Source of the DNA: Serinus canaria
Lineage: Eukaryota; Chordata; Aves; Passeriformes; Fringillidae
Direction of reading: 5' to 3'
Assembly (NCBI RefSeq): GCF_022539315.1
Contig: NC_066319.1
Location: 23,894,093-23,958,092 of the forward strand
Length of the DNA: 64,000 bases
Shown: positions 1 through 11,780 of the stretch, piece after piece
Numbering within the stretch: position 1 is the stretch's first letter
Layout of the letters: every line of letters starts with the position of its first letter
Notes under the pieces: model-generated
What the model was told of the DNA's origin: nothing
Database searches by the model: none
The model's input: the letters and a program-made list of their open reading frames with translations, nothing else
Position numbers and translations under genes: made by a program

Positions 1-2137
1 TCCAACTTAGAGCCAAGTGGAGGAGTGTGCCAGCCTTGTCTGTCCCTAGGAGCACAACCCACTATGACATCCTTTTAAACCTCTAGGCATGGCACCGTCT
101 TGCTGCATCCACACCCTTGAACATACCTAAATGGACCCTAGCCCTGTATTCAGACAAATTAATTTACTGAAGCTTCAAAGAGTTAGGCAATTCCTGGACT
201 AATTAATCAGGGACAAGTGTTCCCTGGTCAGGCTGGTCCATGATTTCAGTATTTTGCTGGTGCATGAACACAGGGCAAGATGTCTCATATACGGATCCTC
301 CCCTTGATGCTTAGACACAGAGTTTCAGCAGGAGGCACACAACCACTCCCTGTTCTCCCAGCTAGAGACACCTGCGTGTCCTCACTCTGTGTGCCTGCTG
401 GCAGCCATCCCACCTTCCCCGTGGATCAATGCACTGGTCTTCTTGAGACTTGACTCTGTGCCAGACCAACATCATTTGACCTGTCTTCAGAGCCTGGGTC
501 CCCTGGCACTGAGCATAGTAGATGAGGCTCTGCTGGAGATGCTCCCCAGCCCCACCCCTTGCGTGCCAGGCACAGCTGCTCACACCTTCGCCCTGGGGCT
601 GCTCTCGGGACCCTCCAGAGACGCCTTCAGCCCTGAGGCTGCACCGCATGGAGGAGGAACTCCAGCAAAGGCTCAGTTTATACCTTGTATTGCGCAAGTT
701 TGCAGAGAAAATGAACATCACCAGCCTGTCCAAGCCTGCAAATGCAATGGCTCTAGGCACAGTGCTTTGTCCCTCTGATGGTCCCCGAAACTGCTGCTGG
801 AGGTCCTGCAAATCAGAGCTGTGTGAGTGACAGTGGCTCTTCTACATTGCTGTGACCCTGTCCCCATCACACCTTTATGGCCTGTGCAATGTGTGCCCCA
901 TTCCCACTTGGTGCAAGGGGCAGTGGCAGAGATGCCTGGGTGCCCTGTTCCCTTCCCACCTCCTGCCCCAGCGTTAGGCAGGTTGAGATGTGCGGCTGCA
1001 GAGGCACCTCTCCCACCTGTTCCAGTGACTCAGAGAGAGCTGGAGAGGGACATGGGGAAGCACAGGGCTGTTTGTGTGAAGACACAAGTGTCTTCAAGAG
1101 CCTCGAAGAGGAGTTACATCCCAGGTCACTTGGTGAAGGAGGGGCAGCAGCTTGGAATTTTGTCCTTTAAAGGCAGAACTCAATGCAAACCGTGGATATC
1201 CTTGAACTCAGCAAGCTTGGACCGAGCTATCAGCAGTTACTGAGCTGTTGAGGGTGGCTGTGCTCCTCCAGCCAAGAAAGCCAGGCAGAGAAGCAGCCCC
1301 TCTGGTACCACAACTGCTTTTAAATCTAGCATATCGTATAGCACCTTGCAGCTTGGCAGAGGAGGCAGTGGGGGCTGACACCAGGCGCCTCAGCTGCAAA
1401 TGTCTGGAGGTGAAATGTCATCAGCAGGGTGAAGGCTCCTGGTGAATTTGGTCTGCATTGGCCAGTTAAGGGGTTAATGTCTTCAGCCTCTCTAAACAGA
1501 ATTAGATTTATTTGTCTGTGGGAAACTCAGCTGCAGTTGTGCAACACTGAGGTCTGAAAACATGAGTCTGCAAACACAGTGTCCCGGGCCCCTGCATCCG
1601 CTCCAGGTCACAGAGCAGCTCTCCAGAGGCCTCCATGGCACCGTGCTTCACTGACCCCTCACTTGCAGACCCTGCCAGTGTCAATGCCAGCTCCCAAGCC
1701 CCAGGAAGTGCGGCAGGCTGGCTCTGCTGAGGAGGGATGAAGGTCCTTGAGGGATCTTTGCTTGACTGAGATGGGAAAGTTCCCGGCATCTCGCCGTCTC
1801 TAGTGCCTCTGGGGTAGTTTGGATCCCTCCTCTGCTTACAGTTACATCATGTGCAGTCCCAGATAAGGCCAAAAAAGTGCATGCATGTGTACAGAGAGGA
1901 GTGGAGAGCAGTGCAACCCTTCTGGCATCTTCCAAAATCAGGCATGTATTGCCTGCCCTTGGGCCTGCCTTTCTGCAGCACTTAGGGGCAGTGTCTAGCA
2001 TGGTGGTCTCTATGCTTTTTGCAGAGCTCAGATAACTCACCAAGGCCCTAAGTGATGCTCAACTCATGAAACCCTCTGCTACTATGTGCAGTCCCTGTCA
2101 CTGGGGTGGCTAAAACCCCTGCCCTGTGCTGTGGGGT

Positions 2138-2277
2138 GAGCAGCACTGCATCCCTGACCATCTGAGCTGCATCCCCACCCTACTGCTCATGGGGACCTGG
2201 GGGCAAAAAGGGTGAGTGTAGAGGATACAGGTGCTACAGGTGCTGCACGGGGGCCAGCCCCTGCCTTATTCAGCACC
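2138..2277 (+). repeat. Diverged local duplication, copy A
   Basis: This segment resembles 3,119-3,246 in the same orientation. Shared blocks run in the same order: GAGCAGCACTGCATC, CTGAGCTGCA followed by CCCCACC, a GGACC-TGGG-GCA-AAAG-GG-GAGTG block, GTGCTGCA, then GGGCCAG-CCCTGCCTTATT. By eye roughly three quarters of bases agree, with small gaps. It could be two copies of an old unnamed repeat family or a local segmental duplication; I do not recognise it as CR1. Confidence 0.5.
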
Positions 2278-3118
2278 AGCACAACAGGCTGGTGATCACC
2301 ATCCTGCAGCAAGAGAGGTGACTCCAGGCAGAGCTGGGTTGCCTGAGCCAGAGAGCTGCAGCCCACAGAGGTTTCCAGCTCCAGCAAGGCTCCCACTCTG
2401 CCCAGCAAGGAGATGGTGGGAGCCTCCAGAGAAGGCAGCAGGGAGAGGTTTGCAGGCAATGTCTCTGTGTGAGGTCTCTCCTTCTAAGGAGCTTTTCTTA
2501 GGACTTTTCTCTAGAGGACATAAGTAATGCCTCTCTGGCAGACTGAGACTATTCCCACCTCCTTCCTCTCCATCCCTCCCCTTCACTGTTGTAGGGATTT
2601 CTTACCTGGTCTCCTCCCCTGGCACCCTGACTCCCACATTTTCCATTGTGCCTTTCCATGCCCTGGGCTCTCCTGCCCACCTTCTGCCACAGCTCCTCTT
2701 CTTCACTGTATCCCTTTGCTCAGGCATCACCTCCAACTCCAAATCCTCTGGCAGGTCTTGTGGCCAAATGGGGTCTCATATTTTCTTTTTCCTTTTTCAT
2801 TAGCACCCCAAAGATTCCCATCTGCTCTTTGCCCCCAGGACTAGGGCTCTCACATATGCATCCATCCAGCAGGGTTCTTGCTCCTGCCTGATTTTCTGCC
2901 CTTGGCTCAGGGCATCAGCTCTCTCTTTTCTCTCATCCATTGCTTAGCTGGCTCATTTGTCCTCTCAAAGCCCTTTAGAGCTTCACACTGCTCCATGGGG
3001 CAAGGGGCTCTTGTTTCCATTGCCAAGCCTTTAAAATTTCAGATGAGCACCTTACTGTTTGCTCCCTGTGGTGCCTCAGCTCTGGGATGAGTTACAGAGA
3101 AACATGTCCCCCCTGCCT

Positions 3119-3246
3119 GAGCAGCACTGCATCTCTGGCTGCCTGAGCTGCACCCCACCTACGGGACCCTGGGCACAAAGAGGGCGAGTGCAGGGTGCTG
3201 CAGATCTCTGCAGGAGGGCCAGGCCCTGCCTTATTGGGCACTAGCC
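3119..3246 (+). repeat. Diverged local duplication, copy B
   Basis: Second copy of the segment at 2,138-2,277, about 0.98 kb downstream in direct orientation. The order of matching blocks is preserved and both copies end at CCCTGCCTTATT. The divergence suggests an old event. Confidence 0.5.
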
Positions 3247-3733
3247 CTGACACCTGGGACAGGCCTGACCTGGGGGGGCAGATCCCCCATGTGCGTGGTA
3301 GGGACCTGGCATGGGCACTTGTGGCTGTGTGGGGCCATGGCAGAGTGAGGGGGCTTCCATACAGCTGGCTTCCAAAAAAGAGCCAAGTCCTTCCCCCTTG
3401 CCATGGCCAGGCAAGGCCCATCCCTGGGGCAGGGGGAGCTGCTCTTCAAGCAAACAGCTCTTAGGTGTTGCAGCACTTGCCCCTCTAGCTCTCAGTGGCT
3501 CCTCCACTTTTCTCTCCCACAGTCATCTGGTCCCAGCCACTAACCTCTCCCTGGGATGACCCCAGCTAATCCAGGCAGTCCTTTGTTGCTGCAATCCTGT
3601 CTCTCTCCCCTCTTTCCTCTCTGCTGGCTGGTCCCAGAGCCCTTCCCAGCAGTGGGACCTGGAGCGACAGCAGGGTTATTTCTGCTGTGCTTCCTTGAAA
3701 CAGCTGGGTTCTGTTAAAGCTTCAGCCCAGGCA

Positions 3734-3740
3734 TATAAAA
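3734..3740 (+). promoter_or_regulatory. TATA box of a candidate CHRM4 promoter
   Basis: TATAAAA is followed about 30 bases later by a GC-rich stretch that ends in a good splice donor at 4,071, the arrangement expected for a first exon. It lies 6.6 kb upstream of the M4 reading frame on the same strand. Known muscarinic receptor genes have untranslated 5' exons separated from the single coding exon. That this is the CHRM4 promoter is inference. Confidence 0.35.
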
Positions 3741-3764
3741 GAACATGAGCATCTCTCTGAGGCA

Positions 3765-4070
3765 GAGAGCATTAATGCAGTGGATGGGAGGGGAGAAGTG
3801 TGGCTCCAGCCCAGGCTCAGCTGGAAGCCCAGCACCTTCCTAGCTCAGCGACGTGGCCTGAGCTCTGCCACCAGCAGGGAGCTGCTGCCCTGGCGCGGCC
3901 GAGGCAGAGGGCACTGGAAGGAGGGCCCTGTGTCCCCCTCGTCCCTCTGTGCCATGCAGCCGTGGTGAGCCTTCTCTTCTTCCCCCGGGATGTTACCACC
4001 GGAGCCAGCGCAGGCATGGGAGCTGCTGGGGAGTCGCCGGTGCCTGGAGCTGCAGGCTGGGCACAGCAGG
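3765..4070 (+). other. CHRM4: Candidate untranslated first exon of CHRM4
   Basis: This roughly 300-base GC-rich segment carries more CpG than its surroundings. It begins about 25 bases after a TATA box and ends at CAGG followed by the donor GTAAGG at 4,071. It has no conserved protein frame. It would splice to the candidate exon at 9,731-9,772 and then to the coding exon starting at 10,303. The start is approximate. Alternatively it could be a promoter for an unrelated non-coding RNA. Confidence 0.35.
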
Positions 4071-4084
4071 GTAAGGCTGGACTT

Positions 4085-4262
4085 TGGCTTGCATGGCATT
4101 TGCCACACACACTTGCTAGTAGCGTTCCACTGATAGGTCATTTATTTGGGCTGATAATTGGGTGACAGGAGGTTAATTAATTGTCAGAGTGACAAGTGTG
4201 CTGGTAGGCTATTTATAGGAGTGACATTTCAATTACTTTTTAAAAAACATTTTCTCACTGGC
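4085..4262. promoter_or_regulatory. Candidate conserved non-coding element
   Basis: An abrupt switch to AT-rich, non-repetitive sequence just after the candidate first exon. It contains homeobox-type cores (GGTTAATTAATTGTC), two GTGACA words and two TTTAT words. The composition is typical of developmental enhancers in vertebrate gene deserts and unlike the GC-rich flanks. Conservation cannot be judged from one sequence. Confidence 0.3.
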
Positions 4263-5274
4263 TTGCTTCTTGTCTGGTGATGCTGTGGATAAATGGCATG
4301 TGTCTCCTTACAACGTGCAAAGGGCACATTAGGGATACAGGCAAGTGCTGGGGGCACAGCCAAGTACAGGGAAGTTTGGGCAGGGGGCGCAGCTATGGCT
4401 GCTGTGGGATGCTGGGCTGGGCTCCACCTGCAGGAGCAGCCCGACAGCCACGGCTCCGACCGGCGAGCGCTTCCCAGGGCCGGGTGCAAGGCACCTTGGG
4501 TGCGGCACCTCGGCTTTACTCTGAAAGCCAGCATTAAGCACATGAAGGCAGGGAGGCTCCTGGCTTGCCTGGGAGGGTGGTGGGCTTACCCAACCTCAAC
4601 ACTCCCTTCTGGCCCTGGACACAGCAAATTTTACAAACCTGATGGGCAAACATATGTCAGACACAGGGGTGTTCCCTGGCCCCTCACCTCCCCCTGCAAG
4701 CTGGCTACTCCTGTGCCACTGAGCTTACTGCTTCTCCAGCAGCTCCAGAAAAAGCTATCAGAGGTTCCTCACTTGTGGGGTGGAGGAAATTGCTTTGCCT
4801 CATGAGGACCAGTTGAATAGCAGAGGAAGAAAGAATAATAAATTATTCAATGGAAAAATCAAATGCCCAGAACCACCCCATATGTTACTGACAAGAAACA
4901 ATTCCTGTTCCACAGGGGCTCAGATCTCCTCTGGAGCAGGATAAGGACTTCAGGGATCAATTGACCAGAGGGGTGAAAGCGTAGCCACCAGCTGGAGCTG
5001 GAAGGCTGTTTTAATGCAACAGATCCTGCTAGCCCCTCATCTCCTTTCTGTTTTTCTGGTTGTTTATTGCCTTCATCATTCCAAAGCAGAGGCACGGAAG
5101 CAGACCAACACCAACCCTCCCCCTGCCAGACACAGGGCCGGCCCTCCATCTTCTCTCAAATGTATTTCTAAGGTGCCTGTTCCCTGTATCTAGGAATTCT
5201 GTTTTCACACTCTGAGGGGTGTGAATCTGTCAACCAGAGAGGCCCTTCACTAGTTGTAAAGTGGTGCCATGATT

Positions 5275-5345
5275 CAGGAACTAATTAACAGCTATTAGAT
5301 AATGCAATTAGCGCCACAAACTGCCATCCTACTCTAAGTATACCT
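5275..5345. promoter_or_regulatory. Candidate conserved non-coding element
   Basis: A short AT-rich block with ACTAATTAACAGC, AGATAATGCAATTAGCG and other homeodomain or POU-like words, set in GC-rich sequence. No coding potential and no repeat signature is apparent. The call is from base composition and motif density only. Confidence 0.25.
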
Positions 5346-8029
5346 TCCCTTTGTGAGCGTGAGCCATAAATGTCTAGCATCTTCTGTTCCCTCTTTTTTC
5401 TCTCTCCTCTCCTCCTTGTGGTGGTGCTGCACAAACTGCCCAGCCCCACATCACATCAGCAGTTTGACCCGACAGGATTAATCCCGTTAAGACTTTTACC
5501 CTCTCTGCACATTTAGGAAGGCCAAGACAAGCAGGGGCCTGGCAGCAGGGCTGGCTTGGCTCTTTCCAAATGTGACACCAAAGGTGATGTGCCCAGGCCC
5601 GGCCTTTGGCATCCAGACAGAGCAGGAGGTCATTTGTACCTTCTCCTGGAATGTGCCTGTGGTGGAGGGGGCCACCTTCCCTCCCTCCTGGAGATGGCAG
5701 CACCCAGAGCCCCACAGGATCCCTTCAGCCAGGAGCTGACAGCCACAGCCCCTCCAGCCTGTCCCTGGGCTCAAGGTCACTTTCAGTTGTGCTGTTGCTC
5801 CAAACTCATGCAGGGCTGAAGCCCATTTCCTCTGGGAGCAGCTCACAGTCATAGGTGTCCACTAAAGCACGGCTTTCTCTGAATCCTCTCCCTCCCCTGT
5901 GAACATCTTCCTGCCCAGGCTGGTGTGAGAGCGTGGGGCTCGCTTTATGATGGGGTTCCTCGCAGAGCTCTGCTCGTTCCCAGAGGCAGAACATTGCTTC
6001 AGCTGCATGTGCACCAGACACAGCTCTGCCCCCCTTGCGCCTGCTCCCTGGGAATCCCCAGCCCTGAGGACGGTGCTGGGATGGGAGCAGTGTCAAAAGA
6101 GGAAAGGAGATGGCTGGTGATGACATGTGGGGCCGGGCTGTGGAGCAGAGGGCAGCTGTGCAGTACAGAGAGAAGATGTGGGGAACACTGGGGCAGGAGG
6201 GCTGCTTGCTCCAGGAGCTCATCCATCACATGGGTTGTGTAAAAACCAACCTCTCCCATTGCCTTTGCTGTGCTGGTGCAGAGGGTGGCCAGCTCCAGCT
6301 TCCACATAAGGAGCAGTAGGGGCAGGAGGGAACTAAACCCTCCGTCCCACGTGAGCTGAGTGCTCAGCAGGCGCTCAGTCACAAACTGCAGATGCTGGAA
6401 CACCAGCCTCCAGCTACTGCAGATTCTTGGTCACGGGGTGGTCACCTGCAGTCCATGGCAGGGCTTTATCCTCTCCTAACTGCAAGAGGCTGTAAGGCAG
6501 TTTGAAGGAGCTGACAGGCTGGGAAGGCTTGCTGGAAAGGCACATGAGGTGCAGCAAGGAAATAGCAGGAGTCTCCTGCTGTGGTCTCAGGTGTCACCCT
6601 GTGACAGAGCACTGGCTTTGCTCTTGCTCTGGAGTTGAATCCTCACACAACAGTGGTCACACCCATGATTGCCGGCAGCAGTGGAGACCCTGCTGTGACC
6701 ACTGCCCGCAGTAGTTGGACCCCACCCAAATTACAATTTTCTCTGCTTGGATCTGTGGCTGTGTGGGAAGGGAATGGTTTTTCCCTTGATGACACAATTG
6801 GTGACCACTGCAGCAGCCACAGAAACTCTTGGACCGGAAGATGCTATCAGCAAAGAGTCGGAGTCTCCCAATGGCTTCGATGGAGAGGAGAAAACCAGCT
6901 GTAAATCACAGCCAAAGTCTGAGGGAAAGCCAATTGGGGTCCAGGTAAGGGTGTCAGCCCTAGGAGCCCTTCTGAAGTGTTGTCTCAGTTTTGTCAAGGC
7001 TATGTCTCCTCCCTGTTTGCAGTGTCATCATGAAAGTAGGGTGCAAAAGGGAATGGAGACAGAGAGGGTGATGTAGGATGGGGGCTGTGAGGGAAGAGAG
7101 AGAAGAAATGCACTCCTGGAGGTGCAGAGAACAAGCACTGGGCACTGGAGTACATAAGGAAGGCATTTAGTGGAGAGACACCAAGTCCTGGAGAGGTCCC
7201 TTGGTGTCTGGTGTCTTGGTGTCACAGCATTGGAACAGTGATGTGACTGGCATAAGGGTGGAGAGTGGTGCAGCTCCTCAGCTCTCCTGTGTGCTCTCTC
7301 CATCTTTGGACACATGATGGGGATGCAGAGAGAGGTGTGACTGCCTGAGAGCTGTGCCCCCACCCAGGCCCTTCCCACACAGCCTGGATGCTCTCCATCT
7401 CAAAGGCAGAGATCTAGTGCCCATTCAGGCATGATGCATGGCTTGGTCAGCTGCACAGACCTACCAAATTTGTAGCATCCTTGGCCTTCTCCCAGCTCCA
7501 GACTGAGGTGCCTCCTCTTCTCAGGAAGGCAAAGGCAGGCAGGTCCCAGTGAGCACAGAGAGGGTGTCAGGGGCAGAAGAGTGAGACAGGGGAATGGAGA
7601 GTAGAAGATGGGGAAAGAAGGGATGCCCGGTGGGCTGGGGTATGGCAGAGAATAGCCAGGAGATCTGAGGCAAGGGTGAGCAGTGTACACAGCTCCCACC
7701 TCACACGTGTTACTCTGTGTTGTATGCTATCTTCACACCTTCACGCATTTTCAGTCCTCCTCCTTCCCTCAAACAGGGGATTGGTTTATTTTTTGCTATT
7801 AGGTGAAGGCTTATCGTGTGTAAGGGCTCAGCGTTTAAGCCCTCCACCCCGAGGCGGCAGGTGCCTCTGCCTCCGCACACCAGTTTGCAGCGTGACCTCT
7901 GGGTGGCATCCAAAGGCTCGCTTGTGGGGCTGCCGCAGCCTTTTCTCCCGGTCTTGGGACACGTACAGAACAGTTAGGGTTGAGATGGACTTTTCTTACT
8001 TTGGGTAACTGAGAACACAAGCCTCTGTC

Positions 8030-8300
8030 AAGGCTGATAATTAATTAGACACGCTTAGAAGAGGATGCCAGTTCATGAACAAAAGTGAGAAAACTGAAAC
8101 CCACATTTTAGCAGAGACGATGGAAAGGTTTCTTTTCAAGACTTTCAAATTCTTCTTGGAAGAGCTGGGGTAGATGTCTGCATGATTGCTAGCTTGTCTG
8201 ATCAGTTTGATTAGCTGTTACAAGAATGACAGTTAAATCTCCCCATCTCACCAAAGTGAAGAAATTAAAACTCATTTCTATTGTACTGAAACCAACCCCC
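8030..8300. promoter_or_regulatory. Candidate conserved non-coding element
   Basis: About 270 bases of AT-rich, non-repetitive sequence, with GATAATTAATTAG at the start and several TTGATTAGC and GAAATTAAAAC-like words. Stops interrupt all frames. It differs sharply from the GC-rich surroundings. Enhancer function is inference. Confidence 0.25.
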
Positions 8301-9730
8301 AAACTGCCATGATTATATATTTCTAAGCCATTTTATACACTTATCACCTCTTCTCACATCCCTGGCTGAGTGCCCAGGAAGGATGGCAGCAGAAAGCTCT
8401 TTCCCCCTCCCTTGATGCATCCCTTGTGCTTGGAGCTGGGTGCTACCAGGCTTCCTCACCCCATCCGTATCTGGCATATAGCATCTACCAAAGGGCATTG
8501 CTTTCTTTTCAAAGCCTTTTGTCTTCACAGACATGCTTAGAGGATAACGGTAGAGAGGTATTTCTTTGTCCCTCACCCACTTCTTTTCCTTGCACCTGTA
8601 AGAGGAGCTCCACCACTATCGCAGCTGTATCCTTGTTACTGCAGAAGCTGCCTAAATGGCTGCATCAGACCCTGGCTTTAGCATCTCAGCAGCCACATTT
8701 CCATTTAATTACGCCTGTATCTCTTTAGAAAGTGTTTATATTAAATACTTGGCCATTTGCTGATGGCAGACATCTCCTACCCTCATGACAAATGAAAGAC
8801 AAGGACATTTCTTTTCAAATACTTAAAATAGACAAACTGATCTCAAAGCCTGCCAGACCCTGTTCAGAAGAGGTGCATGTTAAAGGCACATTTATACATT
8901 CAGCAAAATCAGCTTCAGGAGTCCCAGGCATTTGGAGCCACCTCCCAGGCCAGAGACACACTGTGCTGAGCACTCCCACTGAGCGGACACGCGCTGGCTC
9001 CCGATGGTTTCCTGCCAGCAGCACCCATGGGGCTGAACCCCTGCCCCAGGCACCAGGAGGAGCTGCTGGAGGGGCTGTCCTTGATGGTCTGGCAGGGTTG
9101 GAATGCCCCCAGAAGCCAGGGTGAGGCTGGTGAAGGCCCAGCCTGTTTTTGGAGGCCTGGATGGTGTGGGAGACCCAGGTTCAATGGAAAGCTCTACTGT
9201 CCAGCCCAACTCCCTCAGTGTCTTTGCTTTTCCTTTGCTTTCCAGGAAATTCCCTCTCATCTCAATACAGCACTTCTTGTCTATTGATTTTTTTTTTAAC
9301 GTTCACTCTTACCTTGGGTGATTAACCACAGGCATCTTGGTTTGGATGAAGGCAGCAATTCTCTCCATAATTCTCATCACTTTTCATAAATAATTCCATG
9401 TATCGTGCTGAGGTGTCTAACTCCACACTGTACATCTGGCCTGAATGGCTGCAGCTGCACTGTGATGTGGGACTGGGGGAAGGGGTCATCACTTCCCAGC
9501 ATCAGTGACTGATGGCACTTGTGCAGCTCCCTCCCTTTCCTGAGCCTGCTGCGCTGTGCACTGCATCACGCCAAACCACCCATCTTCAGCCTTTCTTGGC
9601 TTTTCAGCATCTGTATCTCAGCAGTGTCACTCTTTGGTCAGTGTCCTCTGTTGGTTAGGCTGGTGCCCTCAGTAAGACGTTGTGGGATGCACACAAGCTG
9701 TGGTATAACTTGCTGTTTTCTTTCTCCCAG

Positions 9731-9772
9731 ATTTCATTTTCCAGAAGGAGCTATTTGCTGCGAGAGACACAG
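9731..9772 (+). other. CHRM4: Candidate second untranslated exon of CHRM4
   Basis: A 42-base segment is bounded by a pyrimidine-rich acceptor (TTTCTTTCTCCCAG ending at 9,730) and a strong donor (CACAG followed by GTGAGCC at 9,773). The next good acceptor on this strand is CCTTGCAG ending at 10,302, six bases before the receptor ATG. The three sites make a coherent 5' UTR structure. No transcript evidence is available here. Confidence 0.4.
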
Positions 9773-10302
9773 GTGAGCCGGGCGGACCACAGCATGGGTT
9801 TTGTGGGTTAGGCCCCTCTTGGGGAGTGCTTTGGGGAGGTCAGTGGAACATGCCTGGGGCATACCATAAACCTGCTCTTGTTCCTGGGGCAGGGCACTGG
9901 CTCCATGCTGTGCTGTTCTGGCATTGAGTGCTGTATGTGCATCTCCCCTGAGCTCCTCAGTCCTCTTTCCCAGGCCTTTGGCCCCGCTGTGTGCCTCTCT
10001 GGGCCACACGAGGTTGTGCTCCTGCTGGGATGTGCAAAGAAGGGACCATCAACCCTGGACATGGGACTGTCCTAGCCCAATTCCTGCTTTTCTCCCTGCA
10101 ACTCATTTGCCTCCTCTACTGCTAAATAGGGACACAAAAATGCCTCCAATGGACTCCTGGAGTGGCAGAGAAAAGTCCAGGAATGCCAGCAGATTTTTGA
10201 GCACTGGTCAATAGCAGTGCTGGCCTGGGAAACTGAAGAAATGCTGCCAGGACAGGCTGGCAAGTCTGATATTCTCTCTTTCTGTCCTCGCTGTCCTTGC
10301 AG

Positions 10303-10307
10303 ATCCC
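10303..10307 (+). other. CHRM4: Splice acceptor and 5' UTR remnant of the CHRM4 coding exon
   Basis: A long pyrimidine tract, TTCTCTCTTTCTGTCCTCG, leads into CTTGCAG ending at 10,302. Only five untranslated bases separate this acceptor from the ATG, so the coding exon almost certainly starts here and the rest of the 5' UTR comes from an upstream exon. Confidence 0.7.
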
Positions 10308-11780
10308 ATGCACAACCTCTCTGCTCAGCCCTGGCAGGCAAAGATGGCCAACCTGACCTATGACAACTTCACCCTGGGCAACCACTCCGAGGTGGCCGTG
10401 CAGCCTCCCACTAACTACAAGACAGTGGAGCTGGTTTTCATCGCCACTGTCACCGGCTCACTCAGCCTTGTCACCGTGGTGGGGAACGTCCTGGTGATGC
10501 TCTCCATCAAGGTGAACCGCCAGCTCCAGACTGTCAACAACTATTTCCTCTTCAGCCTGGCCTGCGCAGACCTCATCATCGGGGTCTTCTCCATGAACCT
10601 CTACACGGTCTACATCATCAAAGGCTACTGGCCACTGGGGGCCGTGGTGTGCGACCTGTGGCTGGCTCTGGACTATGTGGTGAGCAATGCCTCTGTCATG
10701 AACCTGCTCATCATCAGCTTTGACCGGTACTTCTGTGTCACCAAGCCCCTGACGTACCCGGCCAGGAGGACCACCAAGATGGCAGGGCTAATGATCGCGG
10801 CCGCATGGATATTGTCCTTCATTCTCTGGGCCCCTGCCATCTTGTTCTGGCAGTTCATTGTGGGCAAGAGGACAGTTCCTGAGAGGGAATGTTACATCCA
10901 GTTCCTCTCCAACCCAGCGGTGACATTTGGCACAGCCATTGCTGCTTTTTACCTGCCCGTGGTCATCATGACGGTGCTGTACATCCACATCTCCCTGGCC
11001 AGCAGAAGCAGGGTAAGGAGGCACAAGCCTGAGAGCAGGAAAGAGAGGAAAGCCAAGTCCCTCAGATTCCTCAAGGGCCCCACGGTCAAACAGAACAACA
11101 ATAATTCTCCCAAGAGGGCCGTGGAGGTGAAGGAGGAGGTGAGGAATGGGAAAGTGGATGACCAGGCATCTGCACAGACAGAGGCCACTGGCCATCAGGA
11201 GGAGAAGGAGACATCCAATGAGTCCAGCACTGTCAGCATGACCCAGACCACTAAAGACAAGCCCACAGCAGAAGTCTTGCCTGCAGGGCAAGGACAGAGT
11301 CCAGCCAAACCCCGGGTGAACCCAACTTCCAAGTGGTCCAAGATTAAGATTGTCACCAAGCAGACTGGGTCTGAATGTGTCACCGCCATTGAGATCGTGC
11401 CAGCTAAGTCAGGTGCCTCTAACCACAACTCTCTGGCCAACAGCCGCCCGGTCAATGTTGCCAGGAAGTTTGCCAGCATCGCCAGGAGCCAAGTACGGAA
11501 GAAGCGCCAGATGGCTGCCCGAGAGAAGAAAGTCACCCGAACCATATTTGCCATCCTGCTGGCCTTCATACTCACGTGGACGCCCTACAACGTGATGGTC
11601 CTCATAAACACCTTCTGTGAGACCTGCGTGCCCGAAACAGTGTGGTCCATCAGCTACTGGCTCTGCTATGTCAACAGCACCATCAACCCAGCCTGCTATG
11701 CCCTCTGCAATGCCACTTTCAAGAAAACCTTCAAGCACCTTCTCATGTGCCAGTACAGGAACATTGGCACAGCCAGATAA
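10308..11780 (+). CDS. CHRM4: Muscarinic acetylcholine receptor M4
   Basis: Complete 490-residue class A G-protein-coupled receptor in one exon, the length known for the chicken M4 receptor. M4 couples to Gi/o at the plasma membrane and inhibits adenylyl cyclase in response to acetylcholine. The N-terminus has four N-glycosylation sequons (N3, N15, N20, N25). Seven membrane segments follow: TM1 about 42-67, TM2 78-102, TM3 113-135, TM4 157-179, TM5 204-227, TM6 411-433, TM7 444-467. Visible landmarks are the ligand-binding aspartate D122 in TM3, disulfide cysteines C115 and C195, the DRY motif at 139-141, WTPYN in TM6 and NPACY at 460-464. The third cytoplasmic loop (about 230-405) is long, basic and Ser/Thr-rich, as usual for M2/M4. 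M2 is excluded by the M4-specific C-terminal [10 protein letters not shown] and by gene neighbours. A second in-frame ATG at codon 13 could also initiate; the first is chosen because birds use the longer form. Confidence 0.98.
   Translation: MHNLSAQPWQAKMANLTYDNFTLGNHSEVAVQPPTNYKTVELVFIATVTGSLSLVTVVGNVLVMLSIKVNRQLQTVNNYFLFSLACADLIIGVFSMNLYTVYIIKGYWPLGAVVCDLWLALDYVVSNASVMNLLIISFDRYFCVTKPLTYPARRTTKMAGLMIAAAWILSFILWAPAILFWQFIVGKRTVPERECYIQFLSNPAVTFGTAIAAFYLPVVIMTVLYIHISLASRSRVRRHKPESRKERKAKSLRFLKGPTVKQNNNNSPKRAVEVKEEVRNGKVDDQASAQTEATGHQEEKETSNESSTVSMTQTTKDKPTAEVLPAGQGQSPAKPRVNPTSKWSKIKIVTKQTGSECVTAIEIVPAKSGASNHNSLANSRPVNVARKFASIARSQVRKKRQMAAREKKVTRTIFAILLAFILTWTPYNVMVLINTFCETCVPETVWSISYWLCYVNSTINPACYALCNATFKKTFKHLLMCQYRNIGTAR

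Larger units (their letters stand above)
1..3700. other. Intergenic DNA left of CHRM4, no coding exon seen
   Basis: None of the open frames here resembles a known protein or is bounded by convincing splice sites in a consistent phase. By synteny with mammals the 3' end of AMBRA1 should lie to the left on the + strand, but none of the AMBRA1 C-terminal sequence I can recall is visible, so it is probably outside the window. The stretch is moderately GC-rich with C/T-rich tracts around 2,530-2,700 and 3,590-3,640. It holds a diverged local duplication (2,138-2,277 and 3,119-3,246). Confidence 0.6.
4263..9730. other. Putative CHRM4 first intron or upstream flank
   Basis: No coding exon is supported. 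The open frames are short, lack family resemblance and lie in CT-rich or low-information sequence. Two further AT-rich blocks with homeobox-like TAATTA words (5,275-5,345 and 8,030-8,300) stand out. If the candidate first exon is right, this is intronic. Confidence 0.5.

Noticed and set aside
2271..2279. TTCAGCACC, one half of an RE1/NRSF silencer motif (the CHRM4 gene is a known RE1 target)
   Set aside because: The second half (GGACAG-GCC) does not follow at the required spacing, so only a half-site is present.
3866..3885. CTCF-like word CTGCCACCAGCAGGGAG in the candidate CHRM4 first exon
   Set aside because: Several core positions differ from the CTCF consensus; not convincing without binding data.
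1..10300. Possible AMBRA1 terminal exons, expected here from synteny
   Set aside because: No frame resembles the AMBRA1 C-terminus; only untranslated sequence could be present and that cannot be told from one sequence.
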